From positions 2,046,001 through 2,110,000 of the forward strand of contig OZ242331.1 in assembly GCA_965208275.1 (NCBI GenBank): 64,000 bases of DNA. The letters run 5' to 3'. Each line of letters opens with the position of its first letter. Within the stretch, counting starts at the first letter, position 1. This stretch comes from Bin5 sp022827195. Its GTDB lineage: Bacteria > Chloroflexota > Anaerolineae > Caldilineales > Caldilineaceae. This document shows, one piece after another, positions 51,143 through 59,334 of the stretch. The position numbers and the translations under genes were made by a program. Under the pieces are notes generated by a model. The model ran no database searches and was not told the DNA's origin. It saw only the letters and a list, made by a program, of their open reading frames with translations.

Positions 51143-52837
51143 TCAGGACCGCGCCTGAAACTGGAAGCCGTAAAGAGTGGACTCGAGCAACGAGAATTGG
51201 ACCCGCACAGGCCTGTTCCACAGTTGACGCAAGTCAGGCCCGCCTTCCCAGGCCGCCGTATGCCAGATCTGCGAAGACGGCGCGTGCAGCGGGACCGACT
51301 GCTCCAGGCTGAAGCCGGGATAAGGCTTGAGTTCGGAATCGAGCAGTGCGACGCGCAGCGAGCCATAGGCGCAGTCGGCGTTGACCCGCAGCTCGTCGCC
51401 TTCGAATACAAACTGCTTCGTAACGACCTGGCCCAATTCATATCTGGGACGGACCGCGGCCCAGCCGTCCTCGCGCAGCACAAGGCCGCCGATGCCGCGT
51501 TGCATAGACGCTTCCCGCCGCACTCTGTCCATCATCGGACTGCCCATCCCGTGCCGGCTCAGCTCTTCGATATGATGGCGGGAAGCCCTGGCTGCTGCCG
51601 CGGGCGCATGGTTGGAGACCCCGGCGGGCCGCGTGTCGCGCTGCTTGTGCGGAAAGGCGGAGTAGGCGATCACCATTCTGCCGTTATGCAGCAGGTAGTC
51701 GGATACGGTATGGGCCAGGTAGCCGTAGTCCTGGCTGCCGGGCGGTCCGTTGTCCGCCCAGGGCCGGTAGCCGTCGGCGCGAAAGAACCGATGGCCGTCG
51801 CGGCTGGCGTACAGCGCGGCCTTGACATGGAACTGATCGCGCTGGTTGCTGCCGTCGCGGTTGACCAGCCACTGGTGTTCGCCGTGCGCCTCCTCGACGA
51901 TGCCGATGTATAGGCCCCCCTCCTTGCGCACGGACATCGTGTGGAGCTCGACATTGGGGCCGACGCCGGGGTCCCAGTCGCCCGAAAGGATGACCTGTTT
52001 GGGCGACCAGTTGATGAAGTCGGCGCTCTCCTGGCGGCCGATCGTGCGGATGTGCAGGTGGCTGGCGAATGCGTGCGAGGCCTGCGAGTAGCCGGCCCAC
52101 TTGCCATAGGCATCGTCCCAGATGACGCGCATCTGGTGGTGATGGCGGAAGGGCGTGTCGTCGCTTATCACCTGCCAGCTAATCCCGTCCGGCGATGCGG
52201 CAACGCGTGACATGACGCGATTGCCGCGGCGGACGGCCTCCATCGATGGGTTGTAGACGGCCAGGAACTTGCGCGACGGGTCGCTCCTGTCCTGATTGAG
52301 AACAATGGTGCCGTTGTCGAAGTCCCGCATGACGATATTGGTACGCTGCTGGTCCGCGAACGGCTGACTGTCGTCGCGCATCGGCTTGTGCCACTGCAGC
52401 GCGTCGGCAGATTCGGCGTAGCAAAGCACGACCTCGGTCCCCTGCGCCGAGTTCGTGTTGCCGCTCACCAGCGTTTTGTACCACATCTTGTAGAGACCGT
52501 CGTCCGGGTCGTACAGGGCCGCCGCCGGGACACAGGTGAAGTGGTAGCGCTCCCAGGGCAGGTCCTCGTACGCGATGAGAGGGGACGCCGCCTTGTCCGG
52601 CCTCACGATGATCCGCTCCGCATCGATCAGTTCATCCAGAATGTAGTTGTCGAGGAAGAGTTGCTTTTGCCTGCCGATATGCTTGAATGGGAGGCGGTAG
52701 GGCGGATTGAAGTAGGGGTAGGTGAGGGGGTCCACGGGCCGATCACCCGCCCAGGTCTCCTCCATCGCCCGATTGGTGTCGGCGAGTTCGGTCTCGCTTC
52801 GCGCTTCTGGAGCAAGATGCAGATCGCCTTCGGCCAT
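51143..52837 (-). CDS. GHL paralog 4: GH32/GH43-like beta-propeller protein
   Basis: A 564-residue GHL protein. The N-terminus has YFNPPYRLPFKHIGRQ, then KQLFLDNYILDEL; the propeller has DDGLYKMWYKTLV, YAESADALQWHKPM, ASPDGISWQVIS and RQESADFINWSPKQVILSG. The C-terminal sandwich has LRVNADCAYGSLRVALL, PGFSLEQSVPL and TAAWEGGPDL. It is clearly the closest paralog of GHL 5 along its entire length. GGGAGGA precedes the ATG. The GH127-like gene follows it 20 nt downstream, so both may act on the same glycan. Confidence 0.7.
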   Translation of the reverse strand: MAEGDLHLAPEARSETELADTNRAMEETWAGDRPVDPLTYPYFNPPYRLPFKHIGRQKQLFLDNYILDELIDAERIIVRPDKAASPLIAYEDLPWERYHFTCVPAAALYDPDDGLYKMWYKTLVSGNTNSAQGTEVVLCYAESADALQWHKPMRDDSQPFADQQRTNIVMRDFDNGTIVLNQDRSDPSRKFLAVYNPSMEAVRRGNRVMSRVAASPDGISWQVISDDTPFRHHHQMRVIWDDAYGKWAGYSQASHAFASHLHIRTIGRQESADFINWSPKQVILSGDWDPGVGPNVELHTMSVRKEGGLYIGIVEEAHGEHQWLVNRDGSNQRDQFHVKAALYASRDGHRFFRADGYRPWADNGPPGSQDYGYLAHTVSDYLLHNGRMVIAYSAFPHKQRDTRPAGVSNHAPAAAARASRHHIEELSRHGMGSPMMDRVRREASMQRGIGGLVLREDGWAAVRPRYELGQVVTKQFVFEGDELRVNADCAYGSLRVALLDSELKPYPGFSLEQSVPLHAPSSQIWHTAAWEGGPDLRQLWNRPVRVQFSLLESTLYGFQFQARS

Positions 52838-53236
52838 TGCGTCCTCCCGGACAAAAAACTGTGGCGGTTCATACGGGAAAACTGTCCCAAGGTACAGCTC
52901 GGCCGCCTGCGGCGTAACCGAAACGAAATCTGTAGAGCCGGCAGCCAGCCAACTCTATCTTCAGCCGGATCGGCCGATTGCACAAACTGCGCCAGTCCGA
53001 ACTGCCGTGCTAGATGCGTTCGCTCTGTCGCCGGACCACCATTTGCTCGAAGGCCTGTTTCTTCTCTTTGGCACTTGCCGCGTGCAGTTCCATGTGAATT
53101 GCGGCAGGGCGAAAACGGGAACCATCGGCAGTCGGCTTCCGTTCGTTCGGCAATGGGTAGGACGTCAAGCGTTGGAGCGCTGCCCCACTTGGTGAATGGA
53201 ACCTGAAGCGCTTCCCGGATTCCTGGAGGACCGGTT
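52838..53236. other. 399-bp non-coding region
   Basis: It lies between the divergent GHL 4 and hypothetical membrane-anchored gene. Short frames on both strands lack ribosome-binding sites and family motifs. Nothing else is recognised apart from the GGAGGA at 53225-53230 that belongs to the next gene. Confidence 0.5.
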
Positions 53237-53944
53237 TTGCAGAAACAAACAGATCGTACTTCGCATAACGCGCAGCCATCTGCCGTCCGGAGATTCCTTC
53301 TTGCCGCAACTGTCCTGCTACTGTCGCTCGTGGCGGCGGCAGGCTACTTTCTCGCCAATGCGTACCGTGAGGGCCAGGAAATTCGTCGATACGTGGGTGG
53401 ACCGTTCGGCCAGCAGCTGCTTTACATGCAGGCGTGCGTATTGACAGACCGCGCCGGCGCCGCCGGCGCGGACTCTCTTGAAGCCCAGCTGGATACCTGC
53501 CGGCGCGGCCGCAGCCCCCAGGCCGGTTACTTTGTCTACGACTTCAACATCGGCAGGTCGGTCCCTCTTGGCGAAGAGGACCTGGCGCTGTGGAAGGAGT
53601 ACGCCGTGTTCTCCTTTCCAGACTCCGTCGACGGGGAGGTCGTTGCCAGCGAGTCCAATCCGTTCAATCGTATCGTCCCGTTCGCAGACTTTACGGGCTT
53701 CGACTACGACTGTCTGCCCGTTGGGGACACAAGCGACTTTGCTTGCAAACGCGCCCCGGCTTCGTGCGACCTGAGCGCCCACTCGATCCGTTGCAGCGTG
53801 ACGGACCCGCATACGGGAGAATCTGAACTGCACGTCATCGAGCGCGACCCAAAACTGGATCTCCTGCTGCCGCACGGATTCATCACCGGTCCGGATATCT
53901 TTAAGATGCTGAAACCACGCTTCTTCCCCCGGCTTGACAGCTAA
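53237..53944 (+). CDS. Hypothetical exported or membrane-anchored protein
   Basis: A 235-residue protein with an N-terminal cytoplasmic segment, one hydrophobic helix (about 20-43, FLLAATVLLLSLVAAAGYFL) and an external domain with six Cys, four of them near the end (DYDCLP, FACKRAPASCDL, IRCSV), probably disulfide-bonded. No family was recognised. The TTG start is supported by GGAGGA 6 nt upstream. It points away from its neighbours and looks unrelated to them. Confidence 0.62.
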   Translation: MQKQTDRTSHNAQPSAVRRFLLAATVLLLSLVAAAGYFLANAYREGQEIRRYVGGPFGQQLLYMQACVLTDRAGAAGADSLEAQLDTCRRGRSPQAGYFVYDFNIGRSVPLGEEDLALWKEYAVFSFPDSVDGEVVASESNPFNRIVPFADFTGFDYDCLPVGDTSDFACKRAPASCDLSAHSIRCSVTDPHTGESELHVIERDPKLDLLLPHGFITGPDIFKMLKPRFFPRLDS

Positions 53945-54003
53945 CGGCGCACGCCGCTACTGCATTGTGCAATCGGCGGCAAGCAGGCCCGGGACGCGCG
54001 CGG

Positions 54004-54780
54004 TCAGGCAGGAAAATGTTGCACCGGACGTCGCTTGCCCCGCCTGTGGGCGTACAGCTCCTGCAGCGGCTGCGGGAATCTGTCAAAGATGTCGGCAGGG
54101 ACGAAGGCGGCATTGCGCTTGCCGTACTCCGTGCTCAGCCACCAGGGCGAATAACGGGCGACCACTGAGGTGCGGGTCTCGTCGGTCGTGTTGGCTCCGC
54201 GCGAGTGCCAGATGCGGCTGTCGATCAGCACCACGTCGCCGGCATCGCCGCAGACCTGCCGCTCGTTCGGAATCGCGCTGTGCTCGTCGATTCCGTCCTT
54301 CTCCCCGCGCGGGTTTGTGGGCTCGCGATGCGTGCCGGGCACGACCCACGTGGCGCCGTTCTCAGGCGTGAACTGATAGAGCATCCAGATGGAAGTGATG
54401 CTCATGATCATGTCGGGGAACGGCTGATTGACGCGCCCGCAGAAGGAACGGTCGGTCAGATCATGCGGCCAGTCGGTGTGAAAGCCGCGCCACGCCGGCG
54501 GATCGCTCCTGGGCGGAACGCTCTTGAACTCGGTCTGCGAAATGCGGACTGTGGCGTGGTTGAACATCGTCCGTACGATGCTCAGCAGTCTTGCGTCGGC
54601 AAAATAGGGCGCCAGCGAGAGCATGTGGGTGACGGCAGACCAGTCGAGCTCATTGTATGCCTTGAGCCCGGCCACCATTGCGTTATCAATGTCGCTGCGA
54701 ATGCCGCTTATCTCACCCTCGGGGATTACGCCCTTGAGTAGACAGAAGCCGTCGCGGCGCAGCTGCGAAATCTCTTCCAT
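54004..54780 (-). CDS. Phytanoyl-CoA dioxygenase (PhyH) family protein 4
   Basis: A 258-residue Fe(II)/2-oxoglutarate dioxygenase with His101-x-Asp103 (GFHTDWPHD), His192 (RIWHSRGAN) and Arg203. FTPENGATWVVPGTHRE and YSPWWLSTEYG make it most similar to PhyH 3. GGAGAG lies about 6 nt before the ATG. It follows the UGSC selenoprotein gene, separated by a 54-nt stem-loop. Confidence 0.86.
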   Translation of the reverse strand: MEEISQLRRDGFCLLKGVIPEGEISGIRSDIDNAMVAGLKAYNELDWSAVTHMLSLAPYFADARLLSIVRTMFNHATVRISQTEFKSVPPRSDPPAWRGFHTDWPHDLTDRSFCGRVNQPFPDMIMSITSIWMLYQFTPENGATWVVPGTHREPTNPRGEKDGIDEHSAIPNERQVCGDAGDVVLIDSRIWHSRGANTTDETRTSVVARYSPWWLSTEYGKRNAAFVPADIFDRFPQPLQELYAHRRGKRRPVQHFPA

Positions 54781-54853
54781 ACCGTCTCTCCGCTGGCGTG
54801 AAGCGCCGGCCCGCGCAAGGAGGTGTCGGCCGGCGCGGCCTGAGTCTACGCGA

Positions 54854-54907
54854 ACCAGGCAGGGCGTAGAGGATTCAGAGCGTTCCTCTACAGTTCCCCT
54901 GCCTGGT
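54854..54907 (-). promoter_or_regulatory. Long two-part stem-loop between the selenoprotein and PhyH 4 genes
   Basis: ACCAGGCAGGG (54854-54864) pairs perfectly with CCCTGCCTGGT (54897-54907), and inside it GTAGAGGA (54866-54873) pairs perfectly with TCCTCTAC (54884-54891). The terminal loop is 10 nt. The total of 19 bp with only a small asymmetric interior loop is far above chance. Without a T-tract, it may be a terminator of the Rho-assisted kind or a regulatory leader of PhyH 4. Confidence 0.6.
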
Positions 54908-54994
54908 AGCCTGAGTCATGCTCGGTAACCCGGCTTAAGGCCCGGTCAGGTTGCTACGATTTGCAGTTGCCCCGGCAGCTTGGCGCTCGCACGA

Positions 54995-56638
54995 TCAGCG
55001 CCAGTCGTCAACAGAGACTGTTCCGCCGTAGTTGCACCCCATGATGCGCCAGTAGCCGTTTGTCTCACCGCCGACGACGACGACGTGGATGTCGTCAAGC
55101 TCGTAGACCGGAATCATCTCGTCAGCGTCCACCTTGAGCTTGCTGGCATGCGGTTCGACGCCGTTGAGCGCCTGCGGGTAGACGTAGTTTTCGATCAGCT
55201 GGTAGTCCCAGTAGATCCCCGAGGGCATGGTGGCGTTGTCGTGGACCCACTGGATCAGCTTCTCCTTGGTGTCGAAGCCGCCGCGGTCGATGAACTGCTG
55301 CGCCGTGATGGGATCGAGCACCAGCGTCGGCGGGTTGTGCGGGTTGAGGCCGCGCAGCATATTGCGCACGTGGTCCTGCCAGTGCTTCGCCCGCAGGCCG
55401 AGATTGAACGCGGTTGACCGGCAGCCGCCGAAGACGCTGACCGCGCTCTGGTCCGGTTCGAAGCCGTGCTGCACGTGGAAGGGCACCCACGGACTGCGCT
55501 CTTCATTCTCGGCGAAGGTGACGCTGTTGTAGGCGTAGTTGTTGCCCTGCGAACCTAGATAGGTCACTTCGGGCAGCGAGCCGCCCTGCAGGTTCTGCGA
55601 GAGCAGGCCATAGGCGCGTCCGATCGTGGCATTGGCGTGATTGTACGGGCCCATTGCGCCGATGCCCCAGTTCATCCCAATCTCCTCGCGGACGGGACCG
55701 TTGACGACCGCCATCGACGCGGCCGAGCTTGTTGTGCTGGCACGGGCCGACGCGCAGGTCGCGGCCAGGGCCAGGATCACGGGCAGGTACTCGGGCCTGG
55801 CGCCGGCCATCACCGCGTTGACCGCCACTTTCTCAACGGTGTACTGCCAGGCTTCGCGCGTCGAGGTTGGCCGCATGTGGCCCACCACCGTGTCCGGGCT
55901 GCGGCTGGTCCCTTTCAACATGGCCTCAACCCGCTCCTCTGTCGGCAGGATGATCGGCAGCATGTCGGTCCAACGATTGTCCACGAAGAGATGGTGCAGA
56001 TTCTCCTCACTGTCAGACTCGACAAAGCGGGGCGTAGAGCGGTCGAAGGCGTGCGCGCGCGTCTCCTCCGCCGAGGGCGCGCGCGTGAGCGCGGCGATGA
56101 CCTCGCCCATGAAGGGACGGCCGGTGATGTCGTCAGGTCCGTCGACGTAGGCGCGCAGCTGCTCGGGAGAGCGGCCCATGACCGGCTGCGGCACGAAGGC
56201 ATGGCGCAGATAGGGGATCCCCTGCTGCAGGGTGGAAGCCTTCACCAGGGGCTCGAAGATCCCCGTCTGGATGGAGGCCGTGGCAACGTTGTACTCGGTT
56301 TCCAGAATAATGCATTGGTCGGCGACCGCCGGCGCACAGGTACTTCAATGGCCGACGGCCATGACGGCCCCTGCCCCCTTCCGCTGGATCTCCGTATAGA
56401 GCGCTTCGTCCCGCTCGGTGTAGACGCCCGACTTGCGCCGCACTTCGATCTGTATGTCGGGCCGGTTCTCGCGAAACCAGTTCGCCATCTGTTCAACCAG
56501 GATGTCGCCGTCGTCGAAGCGGCAGTCGACGAGGTAGACAGTCTTCCCGGCCAGGTCGCTGACACGCGGCGCCAGATGCTTCTGGTCAATCTGGGGAGGA
56601 TAGCCCATCGGGTTGTGAACGCGCAGATCTGTGGCCAT
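54995..56638 (-). CDS. UGSC-family selenoprotein with in-frame TGA coding for selenocysteine
   Basis: One 547-residue protein if the TGA at 56345-56347 is read as selenocysteine. The first part (residues 1-97) has GKTVYLVDCRFDDGDILVEQ and ends GAVMAVGH. Then U98-Ser-Thr-Cys101 forms a UxxC redox motif, as in the UGSC family. The frame continues without interruption into the second part, with ALAATCASARA, GPYNHANATIGRA and VSVFGGCRS. The two apparent ORFs are in the same frame and separated by only this codon, and the second lacks its own ribosome-binding site. The first has TAAGGAGC. A SECIS-like hairpin follows the TGA. Function is probably a thiol/selenol redox reaction; substrate unknown. 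The C-terminal domain is conserved in relatives but uncharacterised. Confidence 0.8.
56310..56347 (-). promoter_or_regulatory. SECIS-like hairpin directly after the selenocysteine TGA
   Basis: Counting from the base after the TGA, CGGC (14-17) pairs with GCCG (22-25) around the loop GGUC (18-21). UGC (9-11) pairs with GCA (32-34) below an internal loop. Bacterial SECIS elements lie within about 40 nt downstream of the UGA with an apical loop that begins with G residues. The E. coli fdhF loop also contains GGUC. The structure is inferred by eye. Confidence 0.5.
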
Positions 56639-56684
56639 ACCTTGCTCCTTACAAATTGGATTCTCGATTAAGTCTTGTCTCCGC

Positions 56685-58334
56685 CTATTCTACATCATTT
56701 TCCGAATTGAGAAACTGAAAAGAATAAAGGCTGGCCTCATGCACTTGAAACCGAATCCTCACCGGTCTGTCCCACAGCGTCCGCAGGTCGCCTCCGCCCT
56801 GCCAGCGGACCGTGTGCCAGATCTGGTCCGCCGCCCCGATGAGCGGGTCGCACTGCTGCGCCGAGAAGCCATCGTACGGCTGGAAGCAGGGATCGAGGAG
56901 CTCGACGCGGACGTATCCGTAGCGGCAGTCGGCATTGACGCGCAGCGAGTCCCCTTCGAACACGAACTGTTTGGTTAGGACCCGGCCGGACTCGTAGGCT
57001 GGGACGAGACGGGCCCAGCCGTCTTCGCGCAGGATCAGGCCATTGACCGCCCGCCGGATTCCAGACTCGCCCTGAATCGCCGCGCGCGCCCTCCATTCCT
57101 GTTGCCGGCGCGCGAACTCCTCGCGAGGATAGAGCGGTGTCGGCGGCCCGGGGTGCAGCCAGCTCTGCTTCTGCGGATTGGCGCTGTAGGGGATCACCAT
57201 GCGACCGTCGTGTACGAGCGTCCCCGCGGGTGTGAAGCAGGCGAACCCGTAGTCCTGGTCGCCCGGATCACCGGTGTCGACCCAGGGACCGGGGCCGCCC
57301 ACGCGCTGCCAGCGCCTTCCGTCGCGGCTGGTGTAGAGGCCCAGGCGGCTGAAAGCCTGGTCGCGCCAGTTGTGGCCGTCTCGCTCCTGCCAGAAAGGCT
57401 CGGCCATGAACTCGCTTGTTATGCCGATGTAGAGCCCGCCGATTTTGCGTGCCGACATGTCGTGCATCTCGAGGTCGGGCGGCAGGTTGGCGTCCCAGTC
57501 GGCCGAAAGCGCGACCTCCTTGGGCGACCAGTTGATGAAGTCGGCGCTCTCCTGGCGGCCAATCTGACGCTTGCGGTAAAGAAAGTTCTGGTGATGGGAA
57601 TACTGGCTGAAGCCGACCCAGCGCCGGATGCTCCCGTCCCAGAATATCTTCTGTTCGTGGTGATGAGGAAATGCACTCTCCTCGCTGATCGTATGCCAGC
57701 GGATTCCGTCCGGCGAGGCGTCGACGCGCGAGAGGCGGGGGCTGTTGGGCGGGCGAACGCGCGCTGCTTTCGGCGGCCAGTTTACCAGCAGGTACTTGCG
57801 GTCGGGGTCGCTGCGGTCATAGTTGAGCGCCAAGCCGGACTGGGACACGTCCGGATGGACGATGTTGGTTGCCTTGTGCCCTTCAAAGGGAAGGCAGTCG
57901 TCGCGCAGCGGCTTTTCCCACTGGAGCGCGTCCCTGGATTCAGCGTAACAGAGTACTTGACCCTCGTTGAAAGCGTGTCCGGTCAAACCCTGCCAGTACC
58001 ACATTTTGAAGAGGCCGTCGTCGGGGTCGTGGACGACGCCGGCGGTGCCGGGATTGAACTGCACCTGCTCCCACGGCAGGTCGGACCAGGCGAGCAGAGG
58101 TTCGGCTGTTTTGGCGGGAACGCAAACCTCGCGGCGTACGCCTTCAAGGTGGTCGAGAATGAAGTTGTCGAGGAAGAGCTGGCGCTCCGTGCCGATGTGG
58201 AGGAAGGGCACACGGTAGTCGGGCGGAATGTAGGGGTAGTCCCTTTCGACCGGCCGGGCGCCGGACCTGATTGCATCGGTCTTCTGCTGGATGTCGAGTG
58301 GCTCGGTTGGACTCTGGCGTTCAGGCGTGTTCAC
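56685..58334 (-). CDS. GHL paralog 5: GH32/GH43-like beta-propeller protein
   Basis: A 549-residue GHL protein closest to GHL 4: YIPPDYRVPFLHIGTERQ, then LFLDNFILDHL; DDGLFKMWYWQGL; YAESRDALQWEKPLRDD; ASPDGIRWHTISE; RQESADFINWSPKEVALS; C-terminal LRVNADCRYGYVRVELL, FSAQQCDPL and TVRWQGGGDLRTL. The repeated HxxHHE/HHHE segments (SAFPHHHEQ here, TPFRHHHQM in GHL 4) are shared and may bind a metal or sugar. It lies between the selenoprotein gene (downstream) and PhyH 5 (upstream), all in one direction. Confidence 0.7.
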   Translation of the reverse strand: MNTPERQSPTEPLDIQQKTDAIRSGARPVERDYPYIPPDYRVPFLHIGTERQLFLDNFILDHLEGVRREVCVPAKTAEPLLAWSDLPWEQVQFNPGTAGVVHDPDDGLFKMWYWQGLTGHAFNEGQVLCYAESRDALQWEKPLRDDCLPFEGHKATNIVHPDVSQSGLALNYDRSDPDRKYLLVNWPPKAARVRPPNSPRLSRVDASPDGIRWHTISEESAFPHHHEQKIFWDGSIRRWVGFSQYSHHQNFLYRKRQIGRQESADFINWSPKEVALSADWDANLPPDLEMHDMSARKIGGLYIGITSEFMAEPFWQERDGHNWRDQAFSRLGLYTSRDGRRWQRVGGPGPWVDTGDPGDQDYGFACFTPAGTLVHDGRMVIPYSANPQKQSWLHPGPPTPLYPREEFARRQQEWRARAAIQGESGIRRAVNGLILREDGWARLVPAYESGRVLTKQFVFEGDSLRVNADCRYGYVRVELLDPCFQPYDGFSAQQCDPLIGAADQIWHTVRWQGGGDLRTLWDRPVRIRFQVHEASLYSFQFLNSENDVE

Positions 58335-58385
58335 TTTGCGCGGGACCTCCGGTTGCGGGAAATGGTCTGGTGGATGGCCAAAGCG

Positions 58386-59288
58386 TCAGATGCCCCACAT
58401 CTCCCGCATTTCTGCCATCGTCTTTCGGTTCTCGGCTTTGGGGATATTGCCCGGGTGCGGCCCCATGTGACGCTCGTCGACCGGCTCGGAGGCCAACTGG
58501 TAGCGCGTGTCCGTGCTGATGCGGTAGCGGTCGGAGACGTTGTCCAGCGAACCGTGCAGAAAGAACATGCCAAATATCATCACGTCGCCGGCGCGGAAAG
58601 GCGTGGACGCCCACTGCACGCCGAGGCTTTCGATCAGGTCATGCGGGTCGCGGCTGAGGTGGCCGTCGAGGAGGTCGTTGTGCGCGTCGGCCGTCCCATA
58701 AGTGGAGCGCAGAATGTCGAGCCGGTTGGAGCCTGGGCAAAAGGCGAGAGGGCCCATAGTCAGCGAAATGTCGTCCAGCGGCGTCCAGGCCGTGTACAAC
58801 TGCTTTGTGCCCGCGCCCATGAACACAACGTCATAGTGGGCGCCTGTGCTCACTCCCGTGCTGACCGCGCGCGGCCATTTGTGGTCCAGCGTCAGGACCG
58901 GCCCGCCCAGGAACCGTTCAAAGAAGGCCATGATGCGGCGCGAATTGACGAGGCGCAGGTAGTTGGGCATCTTGAGGACATCGTCGTGTGGAAGGACGGC
59001 GTTGCCGCCTTCCTGCCCAACTGTGCCTTTCTCCATAGGGACATCCTTTGCGAGACGCCCTTGCTCCGACAGCTGCTTCAGAATGTCAGTCCTGGCGGAA
59101 AGCACGGCTTCACGGTCGTAGAACCCGCGAATGAGTAGGTAACCGTCTTCTTCAATCCTGGCGTGCAGTGCTGCCGCGTCGTGCAAAATGCCGTTGGCAT
59201 CGCGCGGCGTGAAGATCGTCTGACCGAAGACAAGCTCATGTCCGGCCATCGAGACCTTGGTTCCATCTGCTACTGCCGGAGCTCTCAT
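58386..59288 (-). CDS. Phytanoyl-CoA dioxygenase (PhyH) family protein 5
   Basis: A 300-residue, longer Fe(II)/2-oxoglutarate dioxygenase. The metal set is His151-x-Asp153 (GAHYDVVFM) and His245 (FFLHGSLDN), with Arg254/256 for 2-oxoglutarate. An N-terminal extension of about 45 residues and LRLVNSRRIMAFFERFLGG distinguish it from PhyH 1-4. It is 51 nt upstream of GHL 5, again repeating the dioxygenase-GHL arrangement. Confidence 0.84.
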   Translation of the reverse strand: MRAPAVADGTKVSMAGHELVFGQTIFTPRDANGILHDAAALHARIEEDGYLLIRGFYDREAVLSARTDILKQLSEQGRLAKDVPMEKGTVGQEGGNAVLPHDDVLKMPNYLRLVNSRRIMAFFERFLGGPVLTLDHKWPRAVSTGVSTGAHYDVVFMGAGTKQLYTAWTPLDDISLTMGPLAFCPGSNRLDILRSTYGTADAHNDLLDGHLSRDPHDLIESLGVQWASTPFRAGDVMIFGMFFLHGSLDNVSDRYRISTDTRYQLASEPVDERHMGPHPGNIPKAENRKTMAEMREMWGI

Positions 59289-59334
59289 GATCCGTTCGCC
59301 TCCTCAAGATAGTTGAAGGGTAGCACCCTTGTGG

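Noticed and set aside
57102..59138. 678-codon open frame on the plus strand opposite GHL 5 and PhyH 5
   Set aside because: Long antisense frames are common in GC-rich DNA. It has no family motifs, spans two well-supported minus-strand genes and lacks a ribosome-binding site.
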